Part shown: positions 1 through 7,210 of the stretch, piece by piece
Position numbering within the stretch: position 1 is the first letter of the stretch
Layout of the letters: each line of letters starts with the position of its first letter
The notes under the pieces: model-generated
Database searches by the model: none
What the model was told of the DNA's origin: nothing
Seen by the model: only the letters and a program-made list of their open reading frames with translations
NCBI GenBank assembly: GCA_017985935.1
Contig: JAGNWT010000006.1
Location: 16,265-77,261, forward strand
From: Anaerolineales bacterium
GTDB lineage: Bacteria > Chloroflexota > Anaerolineae > Anaerolineales > Villigracilaceae
Direction of reading: 5' to 3'
Length of the DNA: 60,997 nucleotides
Translations under genes and position numbers: made by a program

Positions 1-1509
1 CATGAAAGATACAAGTCCGCGCAGAGACTCAAATGGGAAGAGGAATTTGACGGGCTCAAAAAGATGCGGGCGTGGATGATAGAGAATCGCGTCATCTCTG
101 CGCCCGAGCTTGATTCTGTTGAAAAAGAAGACTACGCCGCTGTGGAAGGATTCCGTAAAGCCGCATGGGACGCGTATCTCTCCCCCATCACTGAAGAGCG
201 CAATCAAGTATTAGACATGCTCGAAGAGATCGCGCCAACCTCAAACCATGTCTACGAGCTGAGACTCATTCGAGATCGGCTGGCAACTCTCCCGACGTAT
301 TCGAGGCGCGACATCCACACGATCGTGCATGAAGCGCTGAGACTGCTCCGAGACGAGTCACATCCCACGAAGCAAGTCCTCATCCAGTGGAAGCATGAGA
401 ACGATAAAGTAAACCTCGAAAGATACGGCTCGCATTTGTATTCAGGCACCGCGTTGAAAGTTGACGAAGTGAAGCCTGTGTACGCAGCCTCTTCGCCAAA
501 CATGTTCGGCTTTGAAGTGGTCAACGCCGCCTTCGACGCCGCACTTGCGCGTGATCCGCGCTTGATCGCCTTTGGTGAAGATGTTGGCAAACTCGGCGAT
601 GTTAATCAGGGATTCAAAGGGATGCAGGAAAAATACGGCGCACTGCGTGTGACCGACACAGGCATCCGCGAAGCGACGATTTTGGGGCAAGCGATTGGCA
701 TGGCAATGCGCGGGCTGCGCCCAATTGCAGAGATCCAATATCTTGATTATGTGTTGTACGCCTTGCAGATCATGAGCGACGATCTCGCGTCACTGCACTG
801 GCGCACCGCAGGCGGACAAAAAGCGCCCGTCATCGTGCGCACCCGCGGACATCGTCTTGAAGGCATTTGGCATTCAGGTTCACCCATGTCTGGTATTTTG
901 AGTTTGGTGCGCGGCATGTATGTGCTGGTTCCGCGTGATATGACCCACGCCGCTGGCTTTTACAACACGCTCTTGAAATCAGATGAACCCGCGATCGTTG
1001 TTGAGGTACTCAACGGCTATCGTGTGAAAGAACGCCTGCCTGAAAACATCGGCGAGATCACGCTGCCGCTTGGCGTGCCTGAAATTATCCGCGACGGAAA
1101 AGACGTGACCATCGTCACCTACGGCGCGTGCTGCCGTGTAGTGCTCGACGCCGCCGACAAACTCAGCAAGGTCGGCATTGACGTGGAAGTGATCGACGTG
1201 CAATCGCTAATGCCTTTCGATATCCACGGCGAGATCGTAGAATCACTGAAAAAGACCAACCGAATTTTGTTCGTCGATGAAGATGTCCCTGGCGGCACAA
1301 CAGCTTACATGATGCAGGAAGTCATCGAAAAACAAGGCGGCTATTTCCATTTGGATTCCCCCGCAAGAACTCTCTCCGCCAAAGCCCACCGCCCCGCGTA
1401 TGGAAGCGACGGCGATTACTGGTCCAAGCCGAATGCGGAGACGATCTTCGATGCGGTGTATGAGATGATGCATGAAGTTGATCCAACTGCTTATCCAAAA
1501 TTCGATTAA
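1..1509 (+). CDS. 2-oxo acid dehydrogenase E1, C-terminal part (beta-type half; left end cut)
   Basis: The frame is open to the first base of the window, so the N-terminus is missing; about 502 residues are visible. The last 330 or so match the beta half of branched-chain/pyruvate dehydrogenase E1: GEDVGKLGDVNQGF (cofactor and acidic motif), an adjoining pyrimidine-binding domain, then a transketolase C-terminal domain starting near VTIVTYGACCRVV. The first 150 residues are helical and charged and are not part of a stand-alone beta subunit, so this is probably an alpha-beta fused E1, as in Bacteroidota. E1 decarboxylates the 2-oxo acid with thiamine diphosphate and acylates the E2 lipoyl group. 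E2 follows at once and E3 lies 2 kb further on, so the full complex is local. The substrate cannot be told from sequence. Confidence 0.85.
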   Translation, partial: HERYKSAQRLKWEEEFDGLKKMRAWMIENRVISAPELDSVEKEDYAAVEGFRKAAWDAYLSPITEERNQVLDMLEEIAPTSNHVYELRLIRDRLATLPTYSRRDIHTIVHEALRLLRDESHPTKQVLIQWKHENDKVNLERYGSHLYSGTALKVDEVKPVYAASSPNMFGFEVVNAAFDAALARDPRLIAFGEDVGKLGDVNQGFKGMQEKYGALRVTDTGIREATILGQAIGMAMRGLRPIAEIQYLDYVLYALQIMSDDLASLHWRTAGGQKAPVIVRTRGHRLEGIWHSGSPMSGILSLVRGMYVLVPRDMTHAAGFYNTLLKSDEPAIVVEVLNGYRVKERLPENIGEITLPLGVPEIIRDGKDVTIVTYGACCRVVLDAADKLSKVGIDVEVIDVQSLMPFDIHGEIVESLKKTNRILFVDEDVPGGTTAYMMQEVIEKQGGYFHLDSPARTLSAKAHRPAYGSDGDYWSKPNAETIFDAVYEMMHEVDPTAYPKFD

Positions 1510-1510
1510 C

Positions 1511-1573
1511 CACAAAGTTACACAAAGGATCACGAAGGAAAACCTTTGTGTAACTTTGTGACACTTCGTGGTG
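1511..1573. repeat. CACAAAG-type dispersed palindrome between E1 and E2
   Basis: Two 18-base arms at 1511-1528 and 1543-1560 are perfect reverse complements with a 14-base loop, followed by CACTTCGTGG. The core words are CACAAAG and CACGAAG. The same words recur at 4698-4744, 53016-53074 and 55173-55241. Its place inside the E1-E2 operon, with no U-tract, argues against a simple terminator. Confidence 0.8.
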
Positions 1574-1586
1574 AAAAGAGGAAAAA

Positions 1587-2831
1587 ATGGCGACAAAAGT
1601 TTTAGTTCCAAGACTCGGCGAAGGCGTGGACGAAGTGACCGTCACAAAATGGCTCAAGCAGGTCGGCGATTCGATCAATGAGTTGGAGCCGCTGCTCGAA
1701 GTCAACACCGACAAAGTGGATACTGAGATCCCAGCACCTGTCACGGGAACGATTCTACAGATCATCGCACAGGAAGGTTCACCCGCCAAAGTGGGAGAAT
1801 TGCTCGCGATCATTGGTCAGCCTGGAGAGGCGGTTGACAGCGGGCATTTGACAGTGGATGGCAGCGCCTCACCCAAACCTTCTGTTCAATCACAGACCAC
1901 GAACCAATCACTACCCGCTACCCATCACCAACCATCCACAGCCAACGATCTTGGCTTCATCTCCCCCGTCGTGGCAAAAATCGCCGCTGAGCACAGAGTG
2001 AATTTATCTCAAGTGCAAGGCACAGGGCTGAACGGACGTATCACAAAAAATGATGTGTTGAATTACGTCGAAAGTGGAAAGTCGAAAGTGGAAAGTCAAC
2101 CCTCCAACTTGAAACCTGCCAACCCGCAACCCGCCTCCTTGAAGCCCATTGAAGGCGATCAACTCATCAAACACTCCAACATGCGCAAATCCATCGCGCA
2201 CCACATGGTCGAATCAAAACAGATTTCGCCGCATGTATTGACAGTCATGGAAGCGGACATGAGCAAGGTCGCCAAGCACCGCGCCGCAAACAAATCCGCA
2301 TTTGAGCGCGACGGAGTCAACTTGACCTTCACCGCCTACTTCATGATGGCGATCGTCGCGGGATTAAAAGCCTACCCGCAGACCAATTCCTCATGGAGCG
2401 ACGAAGGACTGCTCATTCACAAAAATATCAACCTTGGCATGGCAACCTCGCTCGGCGAAGACGGCTTGATCGTCCCCGTCATCAAAGGCGCAGACAATCT
2501 GTCCCTGCTGGCAATGGCACGTACGATCAATGATCTGGCATACCGCGCCCGCGCAAGAAAACTACAGCCAGACGAAGTCAAAGGCGGAACCTTCACATTG
2601 ACCAATCACGGCGTGAGCGGATCGCTGCTCGCCTTCCCCATCATCAACCAGCCACAGGCAGGCATCCTCGGTATCGGCGCAATGCAGAAGCGCGTGGTCG
2701 TCATTGACGACGCCATCGCCATCCGCCCGATGGTGTACCTGTCTTTTGTCTTCGATCATCGCATCCTCGACGGCGCATCGGCAGATTGGTTTCTGGCAAA
2801 GGTCAAAGAGACATTGGAAAACTGGGCATGA
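1587..2831 (+). CDS. 2-oxo acid dehydrogenase E2 (dihydrolipoyl acyltransferase)
   Basis: A 414-residue E2 with the standard order: one lipoyl domain (lipoyl-lysine about Lys43 in EVNTDKVDTE), a low-complexity linker, a peripheral subunit-binding domain (about 122-158, starting FISPVVAKIA), a second linker, and the catalytic domain with DHRILDG near the C-terminus (His391, Asp395). It transfers the acyl group from lipoamide to CoA and forms the core to which E1 and E3 bind. An AGAGG-like site precedes the ATG. Both linkers are encoded by short DNA repeats (1911-1938, 2067-2097 and 2100-2143) that resemble intergenic repeats. The stop overlaps the next start (ATGA). Confidence 0.95.
   Translation: MATKVLVPRLGEGVDEVTVTKWLKQVGDSINELEPLLEVNTDKVDTEIPAPVTGTILQIIAQEGSPAKVGELLAIIGQPGEAVDSGHLTVDGSASPKPSVQSQTTNQSLPATHHQPSTANDLGFISPVVAKIAAEHRVNLSQVQGTGLNGRITKNDVLNYVESGKSKVESQPSNLKPANPQPASLKPIEGDQLIKHSNMRKSIAHHMVESKQISPHVLTVMEADMSKVAKHRAANKSAFERDGVNLTFTAYFMMAIVAGLKAYPQTNSSWSDEGLLIHKNINLGMATSLGEDGLIVPVIKGADNLSLLAMARTINDLAYRARARKLQPDEVKGGTFTLTNHGVSGSLLAFPIINQPQAGILGIGAMQKRVVVIDDAIAIRPMVYLSFVFDHRILDGASADWFLAKVKETLENWA
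2067..2097. repeat. 14-bp tandem repeat inside the E2 linker
   Basis: GTCGAAAGTGGAAA occurs twice in tandem (2067-2080, 2081-2094), followed by GTC, the start of a third copy. It encodes the linker VESGKSKVES. A second repeat-like tract (CCAACTTGAAACC, CCAACCC) follows at 2100-2143, and a third (CCACGAACC, CTACCCGCTACCC) lies at 1896-1938 in the first linker. Confidence 0.8.
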
Positions 2832-3445
2832 CCAACTTCGACGAACGCGCCAAAGACTGGGACTCCGACCCAAAGAAAGTGGAACGCGCCCGCACCGTGG
2901 CAGACGCCATCCGCAAAGCCATTCCGCTTTCACGCGAGATGACCGCCCTCGAATACGGATGCGGCACAGGCTTGCTGAGTTTTGCACTTCAGGAAGAACT
3001 TGGTCAGATCACGCTGGCAGATACATCTCAAGGGATGTTGGACGTGCTCACCGAAAAGATCTCCGCCTCAGGTGTGCGGAATATGAAACCGCTTCGCCTC
3101 GACCTGACAACTGATCCGCTTCCGAATGAGAGATTCCACCTGACATATTCCCTGATGACCCTGCATCACGTGCAGGATACCGAAGTCATCCTAAAAAAAT
3201 TCGCCGACATCCTCATGCCGAACGGCATCCTGCTCGTCGCCGACCTGGACAAGGAAGACGGCACCTTTCACACCGACGGCACAACCGACGTCCACAAAGG
3301 GTTTGCGCGCCACGAATTGCAAAAGCAGGTGGAAGCAAGCGGCTTTGAAGAAGTAAAATTCACTACTGCATTTGAGATCAAAAAGAAGATCGGCGATACC
3401 GAAAAAATATTTCCCGTTTTCCTATTGACCGCCCAAAAATCATGA
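2828..3445 (+). CDS. class I SAM-dependent methyltransferase
   Basis: A 205-residue Rossmann-type methyltransferase. Motif I is LEYGCGTGLLSF and the acidic residue ending the next strand is in LADTS; motif post-I is followed by YSLMTLHHVQD, typical of ubiquinone/menaquinone-like and small-molecule methyltransferases. The ATG at 2828 overlaps the E2 stop by four bases, implying translational coupling, so this start is preferred to an upstream in-frame start inside E2. Its substrate cannot be read from sequence. Confidence 0.85.
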   Translation: MTNFDERAKDWDSDPKKVERARTVADAIRKAIPLSREMTALEYGCGTGLLSFALQEELGQITLADTSQGMLDVLTEKISASGVRNMKPLRLDLTTDPLPNERFHLTYSLMTLHHVQDTEVILKKFADILMPNGILLVADLDKEDGTFHTDGTTDVHKGFARHELQKQVEASGFEEVKFTTAFEIKKKIGDTEKIFPVFLLTAQKS

Positions 3446-3457
3446 CCGAGGAATCAT

Positions 3458-3934
3458 ATGCCTGAAAAGCAAACTGACCGCCCCAACATCAACAAGAACG
3501 TCCACCCGCCGATCGTTGCGATGGGTTTTATCATCGTCGGGCTGATACTGGGTAGGTTGGTCCCTGTGTTGGCTGGGATGAACGCAACTCTCAAAAACAT
3601 CGGGCTGGGATTAACCTTCATCGGTTTTCTTTGCGGCGTGGGCGCGTTCATCGAATTCCGCAAAGCACGCACCACACTCGACCCGCATGGTTCGGTCAAG
3701 GCGTTGGTGCAAAGCGGAATCTATCGCTTCACACGCAACCCAATTTATCTGGGATTCCTCTTCATGGTCATTGGTTTTCCGCTGGCGTATGGATCATTGT
3801 GGGGGCTGGTGGTTTCGCCTCTTTTTATGGCAACCCTCTCAAAGTTGGTCATAGAAAAAGAAGAAGCCTATCTTGAGAAAAAATTCAAAGATCAGTACAC
3901 AGGCTACAGGTCCAGAGTGAGACGTTGGATCTAA
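3458..3934 (+). CDS. isoprenylcysteine/phospholipid methyltransferase-family membrane protein
   Basis: A 158-residue membrane protein with four hydrophobic segments. The C-terminal half carries the ICMT/PEMT signature: GIYRFTRNPIYLG, two TM helices, and EEAYLEKKFKDQYTGYRSRV, where Arg, Asn-Pro, Glu and Tyr residues bind SAM. Family members methylate isoprenylcysteine or phospholipid head groups; bacterial relatives are mostly uncharacterised. GAGG precedes the ATG. It closes the E1-E2-methyltransferase transcript, as a terminator follows at once. Confidence 0.85.
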   Translation: MPEKQTDRPNINKNVHPPIVAMGFIIVGLILGRLVPVLAGMNATLKNIGLGLTFIGFLCGVGAFIEFRKARTTLDPHGSVKALVQSGIYRFTRNPIYLGFLFMVIGFPLAYGSLWGLVVSPLFMATLSKLVIEKEEAYLEKKFKDQYTGYRSRVRRWI

Positions 3935-3939
3935 ATTCC

Positions 3940-3966
3940 AAAGGCGATGAACAATCGCCTTTTTTT
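3940..3966 (+). terminator. intrinsic terminator after the methyltransferase gene
   Basis: Arms AAAGGCGAT (3940-3948) and ATCGCCTTT (3954-3962) with a 5-base loop, running into a T-tract to 3966. Confidence 0.85.
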
Positions 3967-3993
3967 GCGCCATCATTCTTAGAACATTTATTC

Positions 3994-4002
3994 TGGTAAA
4001 AT
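3994..4002 (+). promoter_or_regulatory. extended -10 promoter of the hydrolase gene
   Basis: TGG followed by TAAAAT (3997-4002) forms an extended -10 element. No good -35 is visible. The SD AAGGAG lies just before the ATG at 4021. Confidence 0.45.
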
Positions 4003-4020
4003 ATCAAAAAGGAGAACCCC

Positions 4021-4674
4021 ATGTCCAACTCATCTGAAATCAAATTGAACGTGAACGACAAGCAGGTCAATGCCTATCTTGCAAATGGCGGCGGCGCGGG
4101 CATTTTGCTTCTGCACGCTTGGTGGGGGTTGAAACCCTTCTTCAAACAATTCTGCGACCGACTCGCCGCGCAAGGCTTCACCGTCCTCGCGCCCGACATG
4201 CGCGATGGGCAGATCGCAACGACCATTGACGAAGCCAAAGCGTTGATGGAAAAGAGCAACGGCGAATTCGTCGGCGATGTGGTTCTCGCTGCAAAGGAAC
4301 ATCTGCGCGGCATGGTCGCGGGCAAGATCGGTCTGGTTGGTTTTTCGATGGGCGCGGGGTGGGCGTTGATCGTGGCGGCTGCCGAAGGCGAGCAGATTGG
4401 GGCAACCGTTCTTTTCTACGGCAACGAATACGCAGACTATGAAAAAATCACGTCCAAGGTGATGGGGCACTACAGCGACAACGACGAATGGGAGCCAAAC
4501 GAATACGTGGAAAAAACCTTCGCGGCGTTCAAAACCGCCAATGTGGACGCGACGCGTCATATCTACCCGGGAGCTGCCCATTGGTTCATGGAAGAGGATC
4601 GCCCCGAATACGATCCCGCTGCCGCGCAACTGGCATGGACTCGCACCGTTGAATTCCTGAAGAAAAATTTATAG
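4021..4674 (+). CDS. dienelactone hydrolase-family alpha/beta hydrolase
   Basis: A 217-residue alpha/beta hydrolase of the dienelactone hydrolase family: LLLHAWWGLKPFF near the N-terminus, the APDMRDG strand-turn, a nucleophile elbow GFSMG, and a C-terminal catalytic His in GAAHWFMEE. The nucleophile position is Ser where classical dienelactone hydrolase has Cys, so ester or lactone hydrolysis is likely but the substrate is open. A strong SD (AAGGAG) precedes the ATG. It is monocistronic between a terminator and a CACAAAG-type palindrome. Confidence 0.85.
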   Translation: MSNSSEIKLNVNDKQVNAYLANGGGAGILLLHAWWGLKPFFKQFCDRLAAQGFTVLAPDMRDGQIATTIDEAKALMEKSNGEFVGDVVLAAKEHLRGMVAGKIGLVGFSMGAGWALIVAAAEGEQIGATVLFYGNEYADYEKITSKVMGHYSDNDEWEPNEYVEKTFAAFKTANVDATRHIYPGAAHWFMEEDRPEYDPAAAQLAWTRTVEFLKKNL

Positions 4675-4697
4675 TTTTTTTGATCGCCGCAAAAGCT

Positions 4698-4744
4698 CAA
4701 AGCCACAAAGACGCAAAGAAATATTTTGCAACTTTGTGGCTTTG
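4698..4744. repeat. CACAAAG-type dispersed palindrome
   Basis: Arms CAAAGCCACAAAG (4698-4710) and CTTTGTGGCTTTG (4732-4744) are perfect complements. The 3' flank reads CGTGCCTTCGTGG, the same vocabulary as the copies at 1511, 53016 and 55173. Confidence 0.8.
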
Positions 4745-4846
4745 TGTTTTCGTGCCTTCGTGGTCAGCCTGTAAAATGAGCCTTTCTCTTTAATAGTACA
4801 ATGGGGGAAGCAAGACCATTTCCTACAATTTACTGGAGCAATCTCT

Positions 4847-6235
4847 ATGGCAGAAAATTTTGATGTCGTTGTGATCGGTGCTGGACCTGGCGGTTATGTC
4901 GCCGCGATCCGTGCCGCGCAACTGAAACAGAAAGTGGCGATCGTGGACAAGCAGTGGATGGGTGGCGTGTGTTTGAACGTGGGCTGCATCCCTTCCAAGT
5001 CGCTGCTCAAAAATGCGGAAGTGGCGCACACCCTGCGTCACCGCGCAAAGGATTTCGGCTTTTCCTTCGACAACCTGAAACTCGATTACAGCGTGGCGTT
5101 CAAACGCTCGCGCTCGAACTCAGACAGGCTCGTCAAAGGCATTGGCTTTTTGATGAAGAAGAACAACATCACCGTCTTCATGGGCGCGGCAACCTTCAAA
5201 TCGAAGGATACGCTTGCGGTTGCCATGAACGATGGAAAGGCGGTTGAGCTCACCGCAAAGAACATCATCATTGCCACGGGCGCAAGTGCGGCAACCCTGC
5301 CCAATGTGACCATCGACGGCAAGAAGATCGTCACCTACACCGAAGCCATCATGCAGGATTCTCTCCCCAAGTCTGCAGTGATCGTGGGCGCGGGCGCCAT
5401 CGGCGTGGAATTTGCCACCATCTGGAATTCCTACGGCGTGGATGTGACCATCGTGGAACTGCTCCCCCGCGTGCTTCCGCGTGAAGACGAGGAGATCAGC
5501 AAGGAACTGACCAAGGAACTCACCAAGGCTGGCATCAAGATCAAGACTGGCGTGAAGTTTGAAAGCATCGCCGTCGCTGGCGACAAGGTGAAGGTAAAAC
5601 TTCCCGATGAAACCCTCGAAGTGGACCAAGTGCTGGTCGCCACTTCGTTCACCCCGAACAGCAAAGGGCTGGGGCTCGAAGCAGCTGGCGTCAAAGTCAG
5701 CGAGCGCGGCTTCATCGAGATCAACGAAAAGATGCAGACCAACGTCCCTGGCATTTGGGCGATCGGCGATGTGACGGGCAAACTCATGCTGGCGCATGTC
5801 GGCTCGGCGATGGGCATCATTGCCGCCGAGCATATTGCGGGTCACGAAACCATCACCCTCGATTATGACATGATGCCGCGCGCCACGTACTGTCACCCGC
5901 AGGTGGCGTCATTTGGGTACACCGAAGCGCAGGCAAAAGAAAAAGGCTACAACATCAAGATCGGGCGCTTCCCCTTCCAGGCGAACGGCAAGGCGCTTGG
6001 GCTTGGTGATTATGCAGGCTTCGTCAAGATCGTGATGGATGAAAAATATGGCGAGATCCTCGGCGCACACATGATCGGTCCCGAAGTGACCGAATTGCTG
6101 CCCGAGCTTACCCTCGCCCGCATGATGGAACTCACCCCGCATGAGATCGCACGCAACGTCCATGCACATCCCACCCTCTCAGAAACGCTCATGGAAGCGG
6201 CGCACGGCGCGGATGGAACGCCCATTCACATCTAA
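4847..6235 (+). CDS. lpdA: dihydrolipoyl dehydrogenase (E3)
   Basis: A 462-residue flavoprotein disulfide reductase that reoxidises the E2 lipoyl group with NAD+. Visible are the FAD-binding GAGPGGYVAAIRAAQL, the redox disulfide GGVCLNVGCIPSKSLL, the NAD-binding GAGAIGVEFA, the second FAD motif IGDVTGKLMLAH, and the C-terminal HAHPTLSE whose His acts as base at the partner active site. Length and motif order are those of a complete E3. It lies 2 kb downstream of E1-E2 in its own unit and ends at a strong terminator. Confidence 0.96.
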   Translation: MAENFDVVVIGAGPGGYVAAIRAAQLKQKVAIVDKQWMGGVCLNVGCIPSKSLLKNAEVAHTLRHRAKDFGFSFDNLKLDYSVAFKRSRSNSDRLVKGIGFLMKKNNITVFMGAATFKSKDTLAVAMNDGKAVELTAKNIIIATGASAATLPNVTIDGKKIVTYTEAIMQDSLPKSAVIVGAGAIGVEFATIWNSYGVDVTIVELLPRVLPREDEEISKELTKELTKAGIKIKTGVKFESIAVAGDKVKVKLPDETLEVDQVLVATSFTPNSKGLGLEAAGVKVSERGFIEINEKMQTNVPGIWAIGDVTGKLMLAHVGSAMGIIAAEHIAGHETITLDYDMMPRATYCHPQVASFGYTEAQAKEKGYNIKIGRFPFQANGKALGLGDYAGFVKIVMDEKYGEILGAHMIGPEVTELLPELTLARMMELTPHEIARNVHAHPTLSETLMEAAHGADGTPIHI

Positions 6236-6260
6236 CGATTGAAGATCAAAAGTTAAAAGT

Positions 6261-6292
6261 AAAAGGTCGGCAAGTATTTGCCGACCTTTTTG
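6261..6292. terminator. terminator between convergent lpdA and methyltransferase genes
   Basis: AAAAGGTCGGCAA (6261-6273) pairs with TTGCCGACCTTTT (6278-6290). A-tract and T-tract on the two sides allow it to work in both directions. Confidence 0.88.
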
Positions 6293-6312
6293 ATTCTTCA
6301 CAATATTTTTGG

Positions 6313-7071
6313 TTATAACTTTTCAACCACCCAAAAATGCGAAAGTCCAAATCCCTTCAGCGGGGTGGCTTCGAGGAATTGAAGCACCGTGCGAAGAATT
6401 TTCCCGAGCGAGCCAAAACGCGCGATGATGTTGTCATACGCACCAAAGATAACCGTCCGCTCGATGAACTTCACATTCAAACCATCGAACAATTTTTGCA
6501 TGTCACTGCGTGAATACACCCGCACATGCGGCGCGAGTTTGTCACGCAGCGCCCGCGGCAGGTAATTCACAAAGAGCTTGTTGCCGAAATAATATTTACC
6601 CTTCCAGAAAATTCCGTGGGTTTCGTAGGGGTATCCGCGGTTGGGACAAAAGATGACGACCCGCCCGCCTGTTTTCCCCGACTCGGGGTCGGGACTTCGA
6701 AGGACACGGATCATCTCACGGATCGCGGCGCGGTCATCCTGAACGTGTTCGATCACTTCGTGGCTGAGGATCAGGTCAAAGGTCGAAGCAGGAAGCGGGA
6801 TGAATTCCCCCGCGGCGTTGATGATCTCATCCGAATGAGTCCCCGCCTCGACGGCACGCTCCAGATCATATTCCAACCCGATCACTCGCCCGCCGAAAGC
6901 GGATAGCTTTTCGACGTACATTCCCACCCCGCAGCCGTTCTCAAGGACGACACCCTTCACGCGGTCACCCGCGGATTTCAATATCATTTCCAGACGGCGC
7001 TGCTGCCCGGCGCGCCAAACATAGGACGGTTCGCCGCGCAAAGCGGCCTTATTCATATCTCGTTCGGTCAT
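6313..7071 (-). CDS. class I SAM-dependent methyltransferase
   Basis: A 252-residue methyltransferase with motif I VLENGCGVGMYVEKL, acidic loop GLEYDLERA, motif LSHEVIEHVQDD and the RVLR segment typical of the ubiE/COQ5-like Methyltransf_11 group. The C-terminal third (GIFWKGKYYFGNKLFVNYLP) is longer than in small-molecule enzymes and resembles methyltransferases found in polysaccharide or lipid gene sets; substrate unknown. No SD is present: TATAAT lies nine bases upstream of the ATG on this strand, so the message is probably leaderless. It is divergent from nusA with overlapping promoters. Confidence 0.82.
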   Translation of the reverse strand: MTERDMNKAALRGEPSYVWRAGQQRRLEMILKSAGDRVKGVVLENGCGVGMYVEKLSAFGGRVIGLEYDLERAVEAGTHSDEIINAAGEFIPLPASTFDLILSHEVIEHVQDDRAAIREMIRVLRSPDPESGKTGGRVVIFCPNRGYPYETHGIFWKGKYYFGNKLFVNYLPRALRDKLAPHVRVYSRSDMQKLFDGLNVKFIERTVIFGAYDNIIARFGSLGKILRTVLQFLEATPLKGFGLSHFWVVEKL

Positions 7072-7080
7072 AGGAAATAG

Positions 7081-7117
7081 ATTATACCTTGCGCCTTCAC
7101 TGTCTCTATGCTAAAAT
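7081..7117. promoter_or_regulatory. overlapping divergent promoters: methyltransferase (-) and nusA operon (+)
   Basis: For nusA: -35 TTGCGC (7089-7094), 17-bp spacer, -10 TAAAAT (7112-7117). For the minus-strand methyltransferase: -10 TATAAT on the complement of 7081-7086, nine bases before its ATG. The two polymerase sites overlap and should compete. Confidence 0.65.
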
Positions 7118-7150
7118 CCCGCGCGTAAGGACAACCCAATAAAGAAGACG

Positions 7151-7184
7151 CGAAGAAGTGGGTAGCCCCCACTTCTTCGTTTTG
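7151..7184 (+). promoter_or_regulatory. terminator-like hairpin in the nusA leader
   Basis: CGAAGAAGTGGG (7151-7162) pairs perfectly with CCCACTTCTTCG (7168-7179) over a 5-base loop and is followed by TTTTGT. It lies inside the leader, downstream of the predicted promoter and 27 bases before the nusA ATG, so it can act as an attenuator of an operon encoding a termination factor. The mechanism is inferred. Confidence 0.6.
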
Positions 7185-7210
7185 TAAATAGGAGTAATGG
7201 AGTAAGCTGT

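Noticed and set aside
2067..2097. Tandem repeat considered as CRISPR or a minisatellite array
   Set aside because: Only two copies, no spacers, and in frame with E2; it is a coding linker.
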